Shown here one piece after another: positions 17,374 through 25,886 of a stretch of 64,000 nucleotides of DNA (position 1 is the first letter of the stretch; every line of letters starts with the position of its first letter). Position numbers and translations under genes: made by a program. A model generated the notes under the pieces. It ran no database searches. It saw only the letters and a program-made list of their open reading frames with translations, and had not been told where the DNA came from. The stretch is from Saprospiraceae bacterium (GTDB lineage: Bacteria; Bacteroidota; Bacteroidia; Chitinophagales; Saprospiraceae). Where the stretch lies: NCBI GenBank assembly GCA_020848995.1, contig JADLHA010000006.1, positions 43,282-107,281 of the forward strand. The letters are read 5' to 3'.

Positions 17374-17406
17374 CAAATATAGTCTTAAATTATCCGGAGC
17401 CTCAAA
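17374..17406 (-). promoter_or_regulatory. Promoter of the nitric oxide reductase gene
   Basis: On the minus strand TTTG (plus 17403-17406) and TATATTTG (plus 17374-17381) are separated by 21 bases, matching the Bacteroidota consensus in both elements. The predicted start near 17368 gives a leader of about 120 bases. Confidence 0.65.
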
Positions 17407-17536
17407 ATTTTTATGCAGTTTTTTTGAACAATTCGCGAATAGTCATTCGTTCTCAAGTGTATTTAACTAAAAATCAATCCATTAATTTTTCACATTCCCA
17501 CTCCCTGGGGATTTGAGCATCCGCATCAGCGAGGCA

Positions 17537-17845
17537 TTAATCCCCTCGCTCAGACAGGTCTGTCAATTCTTCCAGGCTCCAGGCGGCAGGGGATTCAGAA
17601 AACAACTGCCGGGTTTGCCCCCAGGTGTTTTTAAAGAGTTCCGAACTCCGGTAAGCTTCCAGGGCTTCATGGCTTTCCCATTGGCTGATCGTAAAGAGAT
17701 GTTCTTTGCGGGCAGCATTTTGGTGCAGGGACAGCGCGAGGCAGCCGGGGAAGCGCTCAATGCGCTGCCGGACATCCGCGAACAGCTCCAAAAACCGGGC
17801 CAGTTCGTCGCTTCGGAACTGCATATTTACAATGCGCGTTATCAT
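17537..17845 (-). CDS. Antibiotic biosynthesis monooxygenase (ABM) family protein
   Basis: Small dimeric alpha/beta barrel protein of about 102 residues starting MITRIVNMQF. Family marks are FPGCLALSLHQ, the LFTISQWESHEALEAYRSSE strand-helix and a closing FKNTWGQTRQLF. Members include heme-degrading and quinol monooxygenases as well as proteins of unknown role. No heme-binding residue can be fixed here. Start ATG 17845 is preferred because the upstream ATG 17896 adds a non-conserved stretch. It is transcribed away from phoH; the two starts are about 125 bases apart. It lies near the nitric oxide reductase but is separated from it by the reductase promoter. Confidence 0.75.
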   Translation of the reverse strand: MITRIVNMQFRSDELARFLELFADVRQRIERFPGCLALSLHQNAARKEHLFTISQWESHEALEAYRSSELFKNTWGQTRQLFSESPAAWSLEELTDLSERGD

Positions 17846-17926
17846 CTTATGTAAAGATTGTATGAAATTTAGGGGTGCAGGCGGCACATCGTCCATTTTG
17901 CGAGGCCAAAGTGAATTATTTTTCCG

Positions 17927-17934
17927 TAAGTTTG
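17927..17934 (+). promoter_or_regulatory. Candidate -7 element of phoH
   Basis: TAAGTTTG matches TAnnTTTG and would start transcription about 30 bases before the TTG start of phoH. No -33 element with correct spacing is visible. Confidence 0.4.
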
Positions 17935-17971
17935 TTGCACCTATTTTAAAAACCGGTTAAACCCAAGGTAT

Positions 17972-18958
17972 TTGTCACAGAGTGAAATCATTCTCACCGT
18001 AGAAAACCTCGATCCCGTCGAGCTGTTCGGAGAGAACAACAGCAAGTTGAACATGATCCGCCGTTCCTACCCCGATGCGACCATCACCTCCCGGGGTTCC
18101 CTGATCAAAATCTCCGGGAAGAAAAAAGACACCCAGGCGGTTAAAGAAAAGGTTGAGACCATGGTGCGCTGGCTCCGCGAACGCAAGGAACTGCCGGTTC
18201 AGACCGTGGAAGATCTGCTGCAGGGGGATAATCCGTTTCAGCAGCAGCCGGCTGCGGGCGAACACAAGTCCATCCTCGTGCAGGGTCGGGATGGCAGGGT
18301 CATCTATGCCCGTACCAAAAATCAGCAGCGCATGGTACAGGCCAGTTCGGTGAGCGACGTGGTTTTTGCCATTGGCCCTGCAGGCACCGGGAAGACTTAC
18401 ACCGCCGTAGCTCTTGCCGTTCGCGCCCTCAAAAACCGCGAAGTCAAGAAGATCATCCTCACCCGTCCGGCCATTGAAGCAGGAGAAAACCTCGGCTTCC
18501 TTCCGGGAGACCTCAAAGAAAAAATTGATCCCTACCTGAGGCCGCTCTACGATGCACTCGACGACATGATCCCCGCCGAACGGCTCCAGCAATTGATGGA
18601 AAACCGGGTAATCGAGATTGCACCGCTCGCCTTTATGCGGGGTCGCACCCTGGACCACGCTTTTATCATCCTCGATGAGGCTCAAAACTGTACGCCGCTT
18701 CAATTGAAAATGTTCCTAACCCGCATTGGCCCTTCGGCCAAATGCATCATCACCGGCGACCTTTCCCAAATCGACCTGCCCTATAAACAGGTATCGGGAC
18801 TGCGACAGGCTACCCGGCTGTTACAAAACATCTTTGGCATTGATACCATTTACCTCGACAACGAGGACGTTGTCCGGCATCGCCTCGTAAAGGATATCCT
18901 CAGGGCTTACGACCGGCACGACGAAAAGAGGAGAAGGGAAGCAGAAGAGGAGGAATAA
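17972..18958 (+). CDS. phoH: PhoH-family ATPase (YbeZ type)
   Basis: Cytoplasmic P-loop ATPase of 328 residues, linked in other bacteria to ribosome/RNA metabolism together with YbeY. An N-terminal KH-like region (1-75) precedes Walker A GPAGTGKT (135-142), the [17 protein letters not shown] segment and Walker [11 protein letters not shown] (231-240). Start: no ATG exists before the conserved N-terminus ([15 protein letters not shown]), so TTG 17972 is the likely initiator, consistent with a -7 element 38 bases upstream. The gene stands alone; ybeY is not adjacent. The following 116 bases to the convergent porQ hold nothing clear. Confidence 0.93.
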   Translation: MSQSEIILTVENLDPVELFGENNSKLNMIRRSYPDATITSRGSLIKISGKKKDTQAVKEKVETMVRWLRERKELPVQTVEDLLQGDNPFQQQPAAGEHKSILVQGRDGRVIYARTKNQQRMVQASSVSDVVFAIGPAGTGKTYTAVALAVRALKNREVKKIILTRPAIEAGENLGFLPGDLKEKIDPYLRPLYDALDDMIPAERLQQLMENRVIEIAPLAFMRGRTLDHAFIILDEAQNCTPLQLKMFLTRIGPSAKCIITGDLSQIDLPYKQVSGLRQATRLLQNIFGIDTIYLDNEDVVRHRLVKDILRAYDRHDEKRRREAEEEE

Positions 18959-19074
18959 GTCCCTTCTTGTTGTTTTCGCGTTTCACGATGGGGTCTCTTT
19001 TTGGCTGACAAAGGGTAACCATTGCACCCATTTCCGGTAACGGATCACCCGGGACATACCCTCCGGGAACTCTT

Positions 19075-20139
19075 TTACATATCGCGTCCGAACCACTGCT
19101 GGAGGTTGGTGCGTATGCTGATCTGGCTACTGCCTCCGGCGATGTGGTATCCGGAGTAGGCATATTCAAAGCGGAATTTGTAAATGCGGAGGCCAAATCC
19201 TCCGGACAGCCCGCTCAGGCTGCGGTAATCAGCAACAGACAGGTCGCGGTTGCGAAGGTGATTATAACCCAATCGGAGGGAGAAGTTTTCCCGTTTGCCG
19301 ACGTTGAGTTCGATGCCAAGCACGAGGTGGCGCATCAGGTTGCCCAAAGCCCTGTCAAAAGCTCCGGGTTCTTCTTCCTCGCCAAAAAGCAATTCTCCAT
19401 CGCTGAGATTGGGATCGTCGTAACGCAGGTTCCACCTTTCCATGTGGCGGAATCCGATGTGGTAAACGAGGGGCAGGTGTTTCAGCTTTTTGGAGAAGCC
19501 GAGTTGTACTTCCAGTGGAAGGGGTTCTCGAAGCTGATGATAGGGCGACAGTTGAAATCCGGCGTTGCGCAACACCAGACTTACCCCAAATTGGCGTTCC
19601 GGATTTGCGTACGAGATGCCGGCGGAAAACGCCAGACCCTGAGATTGATAGGCGTCCAGGGTGGAGTGGATGTAATGGATGCCGGCCCCGACGATGATGC
19701 GCTCCCGAAAAGCGCGGGAGGCGGAGAGGTAGAAGTCCGCATCCGAAGCCTTGAACTGACCGCTCTGAGCGTCGTACACATCCGTGCGGGGAATGTCCCC
19801 ATACCGCGCATAATGCACCCCTGCCATCAGGGTCAGTCCGTTGGAATCGATGGCATGGACGTAACTAAAGTGTCCGAACCGCACATCTGCAAAGTAAGAG
19901 GTGCTGCTAAAAAGGAGGGAGCCGCTCATATCGGGTGTGAGCAATGCCGGGTTGAGGAAAGCCGCTCCGGGGTCGCCCGTGCGCCAGGAAACCGGCATAC
20001 CCCCCAGTGCCGCCACCCGGGCTCCCGGGGAGGCCTGTAAAAAGGGGTAAACTTCACGCCCTCCCGTTTGCGCCGACGGCCTATTGCCAGTCAGCACGCA
20101 CATTAAAAAGGCGATTGCGAGGCTGTATCTCTTTTCCAT
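19075..20139 (-). CDS. porQ: Type IX secretion system protein PorQ
   Basis: Outer-membrane beta-barrel protein of the type IX secretion attachment machinery, 354 residues from ATG 20139. It has a signal peptide MEKRYSLAIAFLMCVLTG with cleavage near PSAQ. The mature part begins with FLQASPGARVAALGG and NPALL, typical of the PorQ/PorV-like barrel family. Alternating amphipathic strands continue to a C-terminal IRTNLQQWFGRDM. In Porphyromonas PorQ belongs to the PorU/V/Q/Z complex that anchors cargo to A-LPS. The start codon overlaps the end of the upstream YwqK lipoprotein gene by 37 bases. Its presence fits the several cargo proteins in this window with T9SS tails. Confidence 0.87.
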   Translation of the reverse strand: MEKRYSLAIAFLMCVLTGNRPSAQTGGREVYPFLQASPGARVAALGGMPVSWRTGDPGAAFLNPALLTPDMSGSLLFSSTSYFADVRFGHFSYVHAIDSNGLTLMAGVHYARYGDIPRTDVYDAQSGQFKASDADFYLSASRAFRERIIVGAGIHYIHSTLDAYQSQGLAFSAGISYANPERQFGVSLVLRNAGFQLSPYHQLREPLPLEVQLGFSKKLKHLPLVYHIGFRHMERWNLRYDDPNLSDGELLFGEEEEPGAFDRALGNLMRHLVLGIELNVGKRENFSLRLGYNHLRNRDLSVADYRSLSGLSGGFGLRIYKFRFEYAYSGYHIAGGSSQISIRTNLQQWFGRDM

Positions 20140-20741
20140 ATGGTTGTACACCTTCCCATGTCGCAATGAAGCGTTCGCACGAGTTGTCCGGCAGAATCAA
20201 ACAATTTCAATTCACCATGCTCCACAGGACCGTCACTTTGCCGGTAAGTGCCCGTCGCTTTGGGTTTGCCGTTTTCATAGTACTCTTCAAACGGTCCCCA
20301 CTCCTCGTTGTGTTCAAAAGAAACCTTTTCCTTAAGTTTTCCGGACGGGTAGAACACGCGCACCTCTCCCGTCATTTCGTCTTCGGCATAATTGGCCTCC
20401 AGCTCGCGCGTTCCATCCGGAAAGTACGCGGTGTAGGGTCCATGGTAACGGTCGTAAACCCGGGCCTCTTCGCTTTTTAGCACCCCATTCTCAAACAACT
20501 GGCGCAGGCCGTGAATTCTTCCAAGGTCGTAGGTAGATCGTTCCAGCAGAACCCCGGAGGGATCAAACCGCTCATACGCGCCGTGGCGCACTTCGCCGGT
20601 GTCGGTGACCCGTACTTCGTACACCTCGTGGCGCTCTCCGCTTTCGTAACGGGTCTCAACGGTTTGTGTCTTCGTGCAGGATAACGCGCTCCAGCAACAT
20701 GCCATAGCCAGGATTCCCCTTGTACATCTTCCTGCCGCCAT
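20103..20741 (-). CDS. YwqK/MORN-repeat lipoprotein
   Basis: Lipoprotein of about 212 residues. The signal peptide from ATG 20741 ends in the lipobox ALSC. Four to five YwqK-type MORN variant repeats follow (HGAYERFDPSGVLLE, HGLRQLFENGVLK, HGPYTAYFPDGTRE, WGPFEEYYENGKPK). Such repeats are common in Bacteroidota surface proteins and in antitoxin-like YwqK proteins; no catalytic function is evident. A longer frame from 20813 would precede the signal peptide and is rejected. Its 3' end overlaps porQ, so the two are probably translated from one message. A -7-like TATTTTTG lies at plus 20811-20818. Confidence 0.75.
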   Translation of the reverse strand: MAAGRCTRGILAMACCWSALSCTKTQTVETRYESGERHEVYEVRVTDTGEVRHGAYERFDPSGVLLERSTYDLGRIHGLRQLFENGVLKSEEARVYDRYHGPYTAYFPDGTRELEANYAEDEMTGEVRVFYPSGKLKEKVSFEHNEEWGPFEEYYENGKPKATGTYRQSDGPVEHGELKLFDSAGQLVRTLHCDMGRCTTIWKRDTASQSPF

Positions 20742-20810
20742 TTCAACATAACGCAATCCATCGCCAAACATTGCCATCGGAAGGGGCAACTGGCAAAACG
20801 GGAATTTGCC

Positions 20811-20818
20811 CAAAAATA
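20811..20818 (-). promoter_or_regulatory. Candidate -7 element for the YwqK-porQ unit
   Basis: CAAAAATA on plus equals TATTTTTG on minus, about 70 bases before the YwqK start. No -33 partner at 19-21 bases. Confidence 0.25.
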
Positions 20819-20827
20819 GAGGCGTTC

Positions 20828-22954
20828 TTAAAAGAACTTGCTGCGGTAATCCTTAACCCGGTATTGCTCTTTCAGAGAAGGCATCAGGTAGTTCATGGCG
20901 ACGTTCTTTGCCGGGTGAACGAAGAAGGCCCTGAACGCATCCAGGTTGGAAGGAGGTCCGGGGATCTGCTTGCGGAGCAGTTTGCAAACCAATACGCCTT
21001 TTTCCCCCATAATCGGCTGGGAAGTTTGCCCTTCCTCCAGCTTTACCAGGCTCGACACGACCCGGATCTCTTCCCCCAGGTTGTTGATGTACCCGGCGTA
21101 AGGAGAGGTGTCAAAAGAGGTATCAATAGACCCTACGGTATATTCTCCCAGGACCAGACCCAGCTCTTTGACCTCTCCGATCCGCTCCTTGATCATTTCA
21201 AAACGCTTGCGCTTCAAAATTTCGCTCTTGAGCTGGCTGCGGAACGGCTCGATGGATGCGATGCCCTTGGGTACGATTTCAGAAAGTCCGGCGATGACGT
21301 ATTTGTTGGTAAATTTCTTGGTTTCCTCCTGGAGGTCGTAAACCTCCGGGCTCACGTCGCCGACTTGGGTATTTTTTAAATAGGCCCAGCGGACGATTTC
21401 GCGAACGGTATTGTTGGCAAACGCACCGAATTTGTTGACCTGGTAGGTATTTTCAAAGAGATTGCCTACAACTTCCAGCGAATAGCGGCCATCTTTCACG
21501 AGGGCCTGTTCGAGCGCGTCGAGGGTCCTGTTTTCCTGGATGATGGTTTGCGCAAAATCGAATAAACCATTGGTCACTTCATCACCGGGTACGATGGTTT
21601 CTCCAATCGTTGCGAGGTGAACACCCATGGTGTTGGTGTTGTAGGCCGCATCGTTGAGCTGGATGAGGTGAACGCCAAATTGGGTGAGTACCATTTTGAG
21701 GTCACCCTTTTTCATCTGAAAGAAAATGGCGTCGTTGAAGGGCTTGACCATTTTTCCGGGTGTCGTAAAGCCGAGGTCTCCCCCTTTGATTGCAGAACCC
21801 GGATCCTGGCTAAACTTCATGGCCAGGGAATCGAAACGGCCCTTCCCCGTCTCTACGAGGTTGCGCAGGCTGTCCAGCAGCGAAACAGCGGCGAGGTATT
21901 GGTCGCGGGTTTGAACGCGGACCAGAATGTGGCTGGCGCGAACGGAGTCGGGCAGCGCCTTGCGGTCGAGTATTTTGGTGATGCGGTACTCTCCCTCGTC
22001 GACATAGGGCCCCAATACATCGCCGACCGGTGCCAGGAAGGCAATTTCCTGAAGCATCGGCGTCAGCTCCTGGGCCGGCTTATAAGCATCGTCCCAGGTA
22101 CCCAGGTTACTGACCACATAACTCGAATCGTCGGTAGTTGTCTTGAAGGTCTCAATTTTTGAGGCTACGGCATCGCGCAAGATGGCGGAATCTTCTGCGG
22201 AAGGAATGATGTCGAGCACTGCCAATTTTACCGTACGGGTCTCTTCTTTGGTCTGAATGGAAGCTTCCTTCTCTTTGCGCATGGCTTCGTAATCACTTTC
22301 CTCAATCTTTACATCCTCTTCGTTGATGACGTTATAGGAAACCAGGCCATAAGCAAAGTCGAGCCTCAGGTTGCTCTCGTATTGGTTGCGCTCGATCATG
22401 AAATTGGGCATGTAGAGCGAGCGCGAAACGAGGTTGCTCAATTTGGCATTCATCCGGTCCTGGATGACCTGCTTTTGCTGAACCAGCCAGAAATCCCGGT
22501 ACTGTGGGTCGAGGCTTTCGTCTTCGAGACCCTGCTTGAAAAAGTTGAGTTGCTCGCGGTTGACCTGGCCCGTATTGGGGTCGCGGAAATTGCGCTGGAT
22601 GACTGGCGACAGGTTGTAGCCAAACTGAAGTTCCTGCAGTTCGGCTTCGCCCACCCCGGTACCGTTGTGCACGGCCTCTTTGTCGAGAATGACCTTTTCG
22701 ATGAATTGGTTCCACAGGTAGTCCTTGCGGCCAAAATAGTCGACGTCGGCATTGTTGTAGAGCACCCGCTCCGTTTGCTGGAACTCGCGCCAGCTCAACT
22801 CCTCCCCGGCGACGCTGCCCACCGTGTCCGGATTGCCGATGAGGCTGGATGAACCACCGGAGGTCATGTCCATTACAATGAAGCCCAGCAAGGCCAGGGC
22901 CATGAGCACGGTGACGATCCACAGGCGTTTCCGGATACTCGAGATCATTCCCAT
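20828..22954 (-). CDS. PpiD-like membrane-anchored peptidyl-prolyl isomerase
   Basis: Periplasmic folding factor of 708 residues, anchored by one N-terminal helix (residues 11-30, LWIVTVLMALALLGFIVM). A SurA_N-like chaperone region covers about 45-330. A parvulin domain follows at about 338-435 (RASHILVRV, FSQDPGSAIKGGDLGF, ITPGKMV-like TTPGKMVKPF, FGVHLIQL). A second chaperone-like region lies behind. It is likely to assist outer-membrane and secreted proteins, fitting the T9SS neighbours. The family match is PpiD/SurA_N_3; the presence of a membrane anchor favours PpiD. A -7 element TACCTTTG lies about 77 bases upstream at plus 23031-23038. Confidence 0.88.
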   Translation of the reverse strand: MGMISSIRKRLWIVTVLMALALLGFIVMDMTSGGSSSLIGNPDTVGSVAGEELSWREFQQTERVLYNNADVDYFGRKDYLWNQFIEKVILDKEAVHNGTGVGEAELQELQFGYNLSPVIQRNFRDPNTGQVNREQLNFFKQGLEDESLDPQYRDFWLVQQKQVIQDRMNAKLSNLVSRSLYMPNFMIERNQYESNLRLDFAYGLVSYNVINEEDVKIEESDYEAMRKEKEASIQTKEETRTVKLAVLDIIPSAEDSAILRDAVASKIETFKTTTDDSSYVVSNLGTWDDAYKPAQELTPMLQEIAFLAPVGDVLGPYVDEGEYRITKILDRKALPDSVRASHILVRVQTRDQYLAAVSLLDSLRNLVETGKGRFDSLAMKFSQDPGSAIKGGDLGFTTPGKMVKPFNDAIFFQMKKGDLKMVLTQFGVHLIQLNDAAYNTNTMGVHLATIGETIVPGDEVTNGLFDFAQTIIQENRTLDALEQALVKDGRYSLEVVGNLFENTYQVNKFGAFANNTVREIVRWAYLKNTQVGDVSPEVYDLQEETKKFTNKYVIAGLSEIVPKGIASIEPFRSQLKSEILKRKRFEMIKERIGEVKELGLVLGEYTVGSIDTSFDTSPYAGYINNLGEEIRVVSSLVKLEEGQTSQPIMGEKGVLVCKLLRKQIPGPPSNLDAFRAFFVHPAKNVAMNYLMPSLKEQYRVKDYRSKFF

Positions 22955-23030
22955 ATCAGCAATTTAAATTATTGATTATCAATATAATATTTTGAAAAAT
23001 GCCCCAAGGCATCCCCATTTTTTGGGTCTG

Positions 23031-23038
23031 CAAAGGTA
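23031..23038 (-). promoter_or_regulatory. Candidate -7 element of the PpiD-like gene
   Basis: CAAAGGTA on plus is TACCTTTG on minus, a perfect TAnnTTTG. No -33 TTG at the expected distance. The predicted leader is about 70 bases. Confidence 0.4.
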
Positions 23039-23318
23039 ATAGCTTTCCATCTTTTTTTCATCCCGGCCTTCACAAGCCCCGGAAGTCTGAAAGACTATTG
23101 CATCGGAACTGGAAAACGGGCTGGAGGGCATCCAGGGGTCCTGTTCAATCAGCAAGGTACAGCCTACAATAAATGTCAACTGAGAATCTTGCTCCGGGAA
23201 GGCCTTTATCGAGAAGGACCTCCCTAATTTGCTGCCATTCTGCAGAAGCTATGCATAGAACGGCAGGCGCAGCAGTCCCACTGCGTGACCAAGGACGATT
23301 GCACACACCCTTAAACAC

Positions 23319-23927
23319 ATGCTTATGAAACACTCAATGATGATTTCGCTGGCGGCAACGGGCATGGCCCTGCTGTCCTGCAATGACGACCTGGCACCGG
23401 CAACCCCCGGGTTGCAGGCCGCAGAAATTCAGGCGACCTCCTACAAACTATTGGGAGGCAATGGATACATTGCTTTGCTGAAAGAGCATGGCACGCCCGA
23501 AGATGACATTTACGTTTTGTACACGGATTCCCGGCAGGCTTTTAGCCGGAACATCGAGGTGCTCTCCATTCTTGAAACGGCCGACGGCATCGACGTACGT
23601 CTCGGCGATGGAGGAGGGATCCGCTTTTCCGTTGATGCGCTGTCCGGAGCTTCTTTTACCGGTTATGGGCTGAGTACAGCCAGCGGAGAAGGCTATTACC
23701 CATCCTTTTACGGTTCCGGAAAGCCTCTGGCCAATCCCGATGTCGCCGACATACGCTGCAATTGTTACGAGAATACCAACCCCAACTCGGGCAATTGCGA
23801 TGCGGGGGGAAAGGGCTCCACAGAATGCAACATCGAACACGGGGGCACAATCGTCGGCAACGGAATCTCATTCAAATGCAGCGTGAAGTGCGGCGATGGA
23901 TACTACGCCTGCTGTAAAAGCATTTGA
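23319..23927 (+). CDS. Lipoprotein with a Cys-rich C-terminal domain, function unknown
   Basis: A 202-residue protein with a lipoprotein signal (MMISLAATGMALLSC, lipobox LLSC, then NDDL). The middle part is a plain soluble domain with no family I recognise. The last 55 residues hold nine cysteines: CNC, then NC, EC, KC, VKC, and the ending GYYACCKSI. A C-terminus of the kind 'C..(C)..GYYACC' recurs, from memory, in short Bacteroidota secreted proteins of unknown function. ATG 23325 is an equally good start. It is isolated: about 1 kb of noncoding sequence follows and the upstream gene is divergent. A radical SAM/SPASM gene lies 2 kb downstream, but a modification link is speculation. Confidence 0.65.
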   Translation: MLMKHSMMISLAATGMALLSCNDDLAPATPGLQAAEIQATSYKLLGGNGYIALLKEHGTPEDDIYVLYTDSRQAFSRNIEVLSILETADGIDVRLGDGGGIRFSVDALSGASFTGYGLSTASGEGYYPSFYGSGKPLANPDVADIRCNCYENTNPNSGNCDAGGKGSTECNIEHGGTIVGNGISFKCSVKCGDGYYACCKSI

Positions 23928-24227
23928 ACCATGAGGCGCGGCGCAGGACGTTCACATGCCACGGCCTGCGACTGGACATATCGCGACGGGCATCATCGGA
24001 GCCAGCGCTCCCGGTGGATGCAGAAGACGCAGATTTTGGTGCCGGATCCTTTCATGAATCTGTTCAAAGGCCTGTCCACAATGGTGGTCGCGCCGACGGA
24101 CCCCGGTGATGCGGTGAATAGCTAAGACCTTCAATGTTCCGTTTCGCTCCGGGAGCCCGGGAACGCCGAACCCGCAAAAAGTGCAAATTCCGATGAGGAT
24201 GCTCTTCTGCGGAGTTTTTCAATGATG

Positions 24228-24241
24228 AACTAACGTTAGTT
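24228..24241. repeat. Palindrome AACTAACGTTAGTT
   Basis: A perfect 14-base palindrome in the noncoding region 23928-24899, of the AACnAACGTTnGTT family. It sits about 60 bases before a 38-codon frame starting at 24287 and about 100 bases before an intrinsic terminator, so it could be an operator of a very short transcription unit. Confidence 0.5.
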
Positions 24242-24325
24242 AATTAATGAGCAAGTTCGTTCAATGGAGAACACCCGTTAGGTAACATGAAAAAGGATTG
24301 GCTCCGGACTTTTTTCGGTTGGTTT

Positions 24326-24363
24326 GGAAGCAGTTGCCTCCGGGACAGCTGCTTCCGTTTTTT
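24326..24363 (+). terminator. Intrinsic terminator in a gene-free region
   Basis: GGAAGCAG (24326-24333) pairs with CTGCTTCC (24349-24356), directly followed by G and six T. The nearest upstream gene on this strand ends 400 bases earlier, so it may end a small RNA or short-peptide transcript, or a long lipoprotein 3' UTR. Confidence 0.6.
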
Positions 24364-24590
24364 CCGGCTAGGTGCTTTGCGGGAGAAACCATTTACGGAA
24401 TGAAATCATAGGGCCGGTGAGGAATACCGGCTGGCCGGCATAGATCATGGATCATGACCTGCTTGCTCCAAGCGCCTGGAATCGGGGGTGTAAGCGTTCA
24501 CGACAACATGAGAAGAAGGGCCTTCCGCATACCCGCCAGGGCCGTGCGAATGATTGTGTATTGCCCAGTTTGCCGGCAAACGCTCAAAAG

Positions 24591-24820
24591 GGAGTGAAGT
24601 GGCCTTGTCCTTTCACTCGGGCATCAGAAGGGAGTGAAGCGGCCTTGTCCTTTCACTCGGGCATCAGAAGGGAGTGATGTGGGGTAGCCCTATTCACTCA
24701 GGCATCAAAAAGGAGTGATGTGGGATTGTCCTTTTCAATCAGGCATCAAAAGGGAATGATGTGGGATTGTCCTTTTCACTCAGACATCAAAAGGGAGTGA
24801 TTTGGGATTGTCCTTTGAAA
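24591..24820. repeat. Six tandem 40/41-bp hairpin repeats
   Basis: Units start at 24591, 24631, 24671, 24712, 24753 and 24794; the first two periods are 40 and the rest 41 bases. Each unit reads about GGAGTGA(A/T)GTGG...TTGTCC then TTTTCACTC and (A/G)GGCATCA. The ends of each unit, GAGTGA and TCACTC, are complementary, so each can form a hairpin. The first two units are nearly identical and later ones diverge. The period is not a multiple of three and frames break, so it is noncoding. It lies just past the 3' end of pth (minus strand). No CRISPR-like unique spacers are present. Confidence 0.85.
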
Positions 24821-24899
24821 TGGCAGGGTCGCCGGTCCGGCGCGTTCACCCGTGGTCTGGTGCATCAAAATGGGATCCATAGCAATGCCTATGAGCTGC

Positions 24900-25490
24900 T
24901 CAGCTTTCGGGAAGTCCAGGGAAGCATGTTTTGTTGTAAGCGTTCATGGCATGCTGGAGGCCGTTAAAACACCACGCAAGGGCAGCCTCTGCCGACCAGG
25001 TCAACAAACCGGGAAGGATCCTCTTTTCCTCTTCCGACCAGGGTCCCAGGACAAAGTCAACCTGCTTGCCCTTTGCAAAGGCGCTCCCCAGCCCGATGCG
25101 CAAACGCGGGTATTTCGTCATTTGAAGACTTTCCTGTATGCTTCGCAAACCATTGTGGCCTCCGTCGGAGCCGCCGCTGCGAAGGCGTATGGTTCCAAAC
25201 GGGAGGTTGAGGTCGTCGAGGATGACCAACAAACGCTCTGGTGGGATCTGTTCCTTCTGCAGCCAGTAGGCGACCGCCTTGCCACTCAGGTTCATGTACG
25301 TCACGGGCTTGATGATCAGCAGTTTTCTTCCGCGGTATGCCGCACGGGAGGTGTGCGCGTAATTTTCCGTGATGAAATCAGCTCCGAGTTTTGCCGCGAT
25401 GGCGTCGGCCACGTCAAAACCCACGTTGTGCCGGGTCCCGAAATAGGCCTTCTCCATATTTCCCAGTCCGGCAATGAGGAATTTTTCCAT
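24900..25490 (-). CDS. pth: Peptidyl-tRNA hydrolase
   Basis: Recycles peptidyl-tRNA released by stalled ribosomes, in the cytoplasm. The 196 residues are of normal length. Family residues are visible: the GLGN motif (Asn11), GTRHNVGFD with the catalytic His, VTYMNLSGKAV, DDLNLPFG with the conserved Asp, and SDGGHNGLRSI. ATG 25490 directly precedes EKFLIAGLGN. It stands alone between repeats and the radical SAM gene; it is not next to rplY or ychF as in many genomes. Confidence 0.95.
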   Translation of the reverse strand: MEKFLIAGLGNMEKAYFGTRHNVGFDVADAIAAKLGADFITENYAHTSRAAYRGRKLLIIKPVTYMNLSGKAVAYWLQKEQIPPERLLVILDDLNLPFGTIRLRSGGSDGGHNGLRSIQESLQMTKYPRLRIGLGSAFAKGKQVDFVLGPWSEEEKRILPGLLTWSAEAALAWCFNGLQHAMNAYNKTCFPGLPES

Positions 25491-25886
25491 GCTTTCAATC
25501 CGAATGGTGCGGATTCGGGGGTAAAAATACAGCTCAGGTGCTCAGCCGCACGGTGGTTGTTAACCCTTTTCCCATGGACAGTGGGTTATTGGAACCGCAC
25601 ATCCCCAATGTGCTGGGATTTAAACCCTTTCCAGGGAATTAGTTCAACAAAACGCAACCATTTCAGGAGTAAGCTTTGCCTTTCCGTTTGCGCTGAAGGA
25701 TTTTCTCCAACATTCACCGCGGTTTGTTCTGAAAGGCTGTCCACACTTTGCATGAGCCGCAGGCCGGATCCGGGTAAGCAAGGCATGATCATCTTCCGTT
25801 GGGTCTGCAGTTGAAAAGGATTCATTCGATTGCCTATGTTTACATTCAGGCGATGCGGAATCGGCAACGATCGCAGGCTGAATGAA

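Noticed and set aside
19144..20040. A 298-codon plus-strand frame
   Set aside because: Antisense to porQ, no start context and no recognisable protein features.
24591..24820. CRISPR array
   Set aside because: Units are contiguous with no unique spacers, no cas genes are nearby, and each unit is itself a hairpin; it is a tandem repeat.
24447..24967. Short coding frames across the tandem repeats
   Set aside because: The 40/41-base period breaks any reading frame between units and the frames have no start context.
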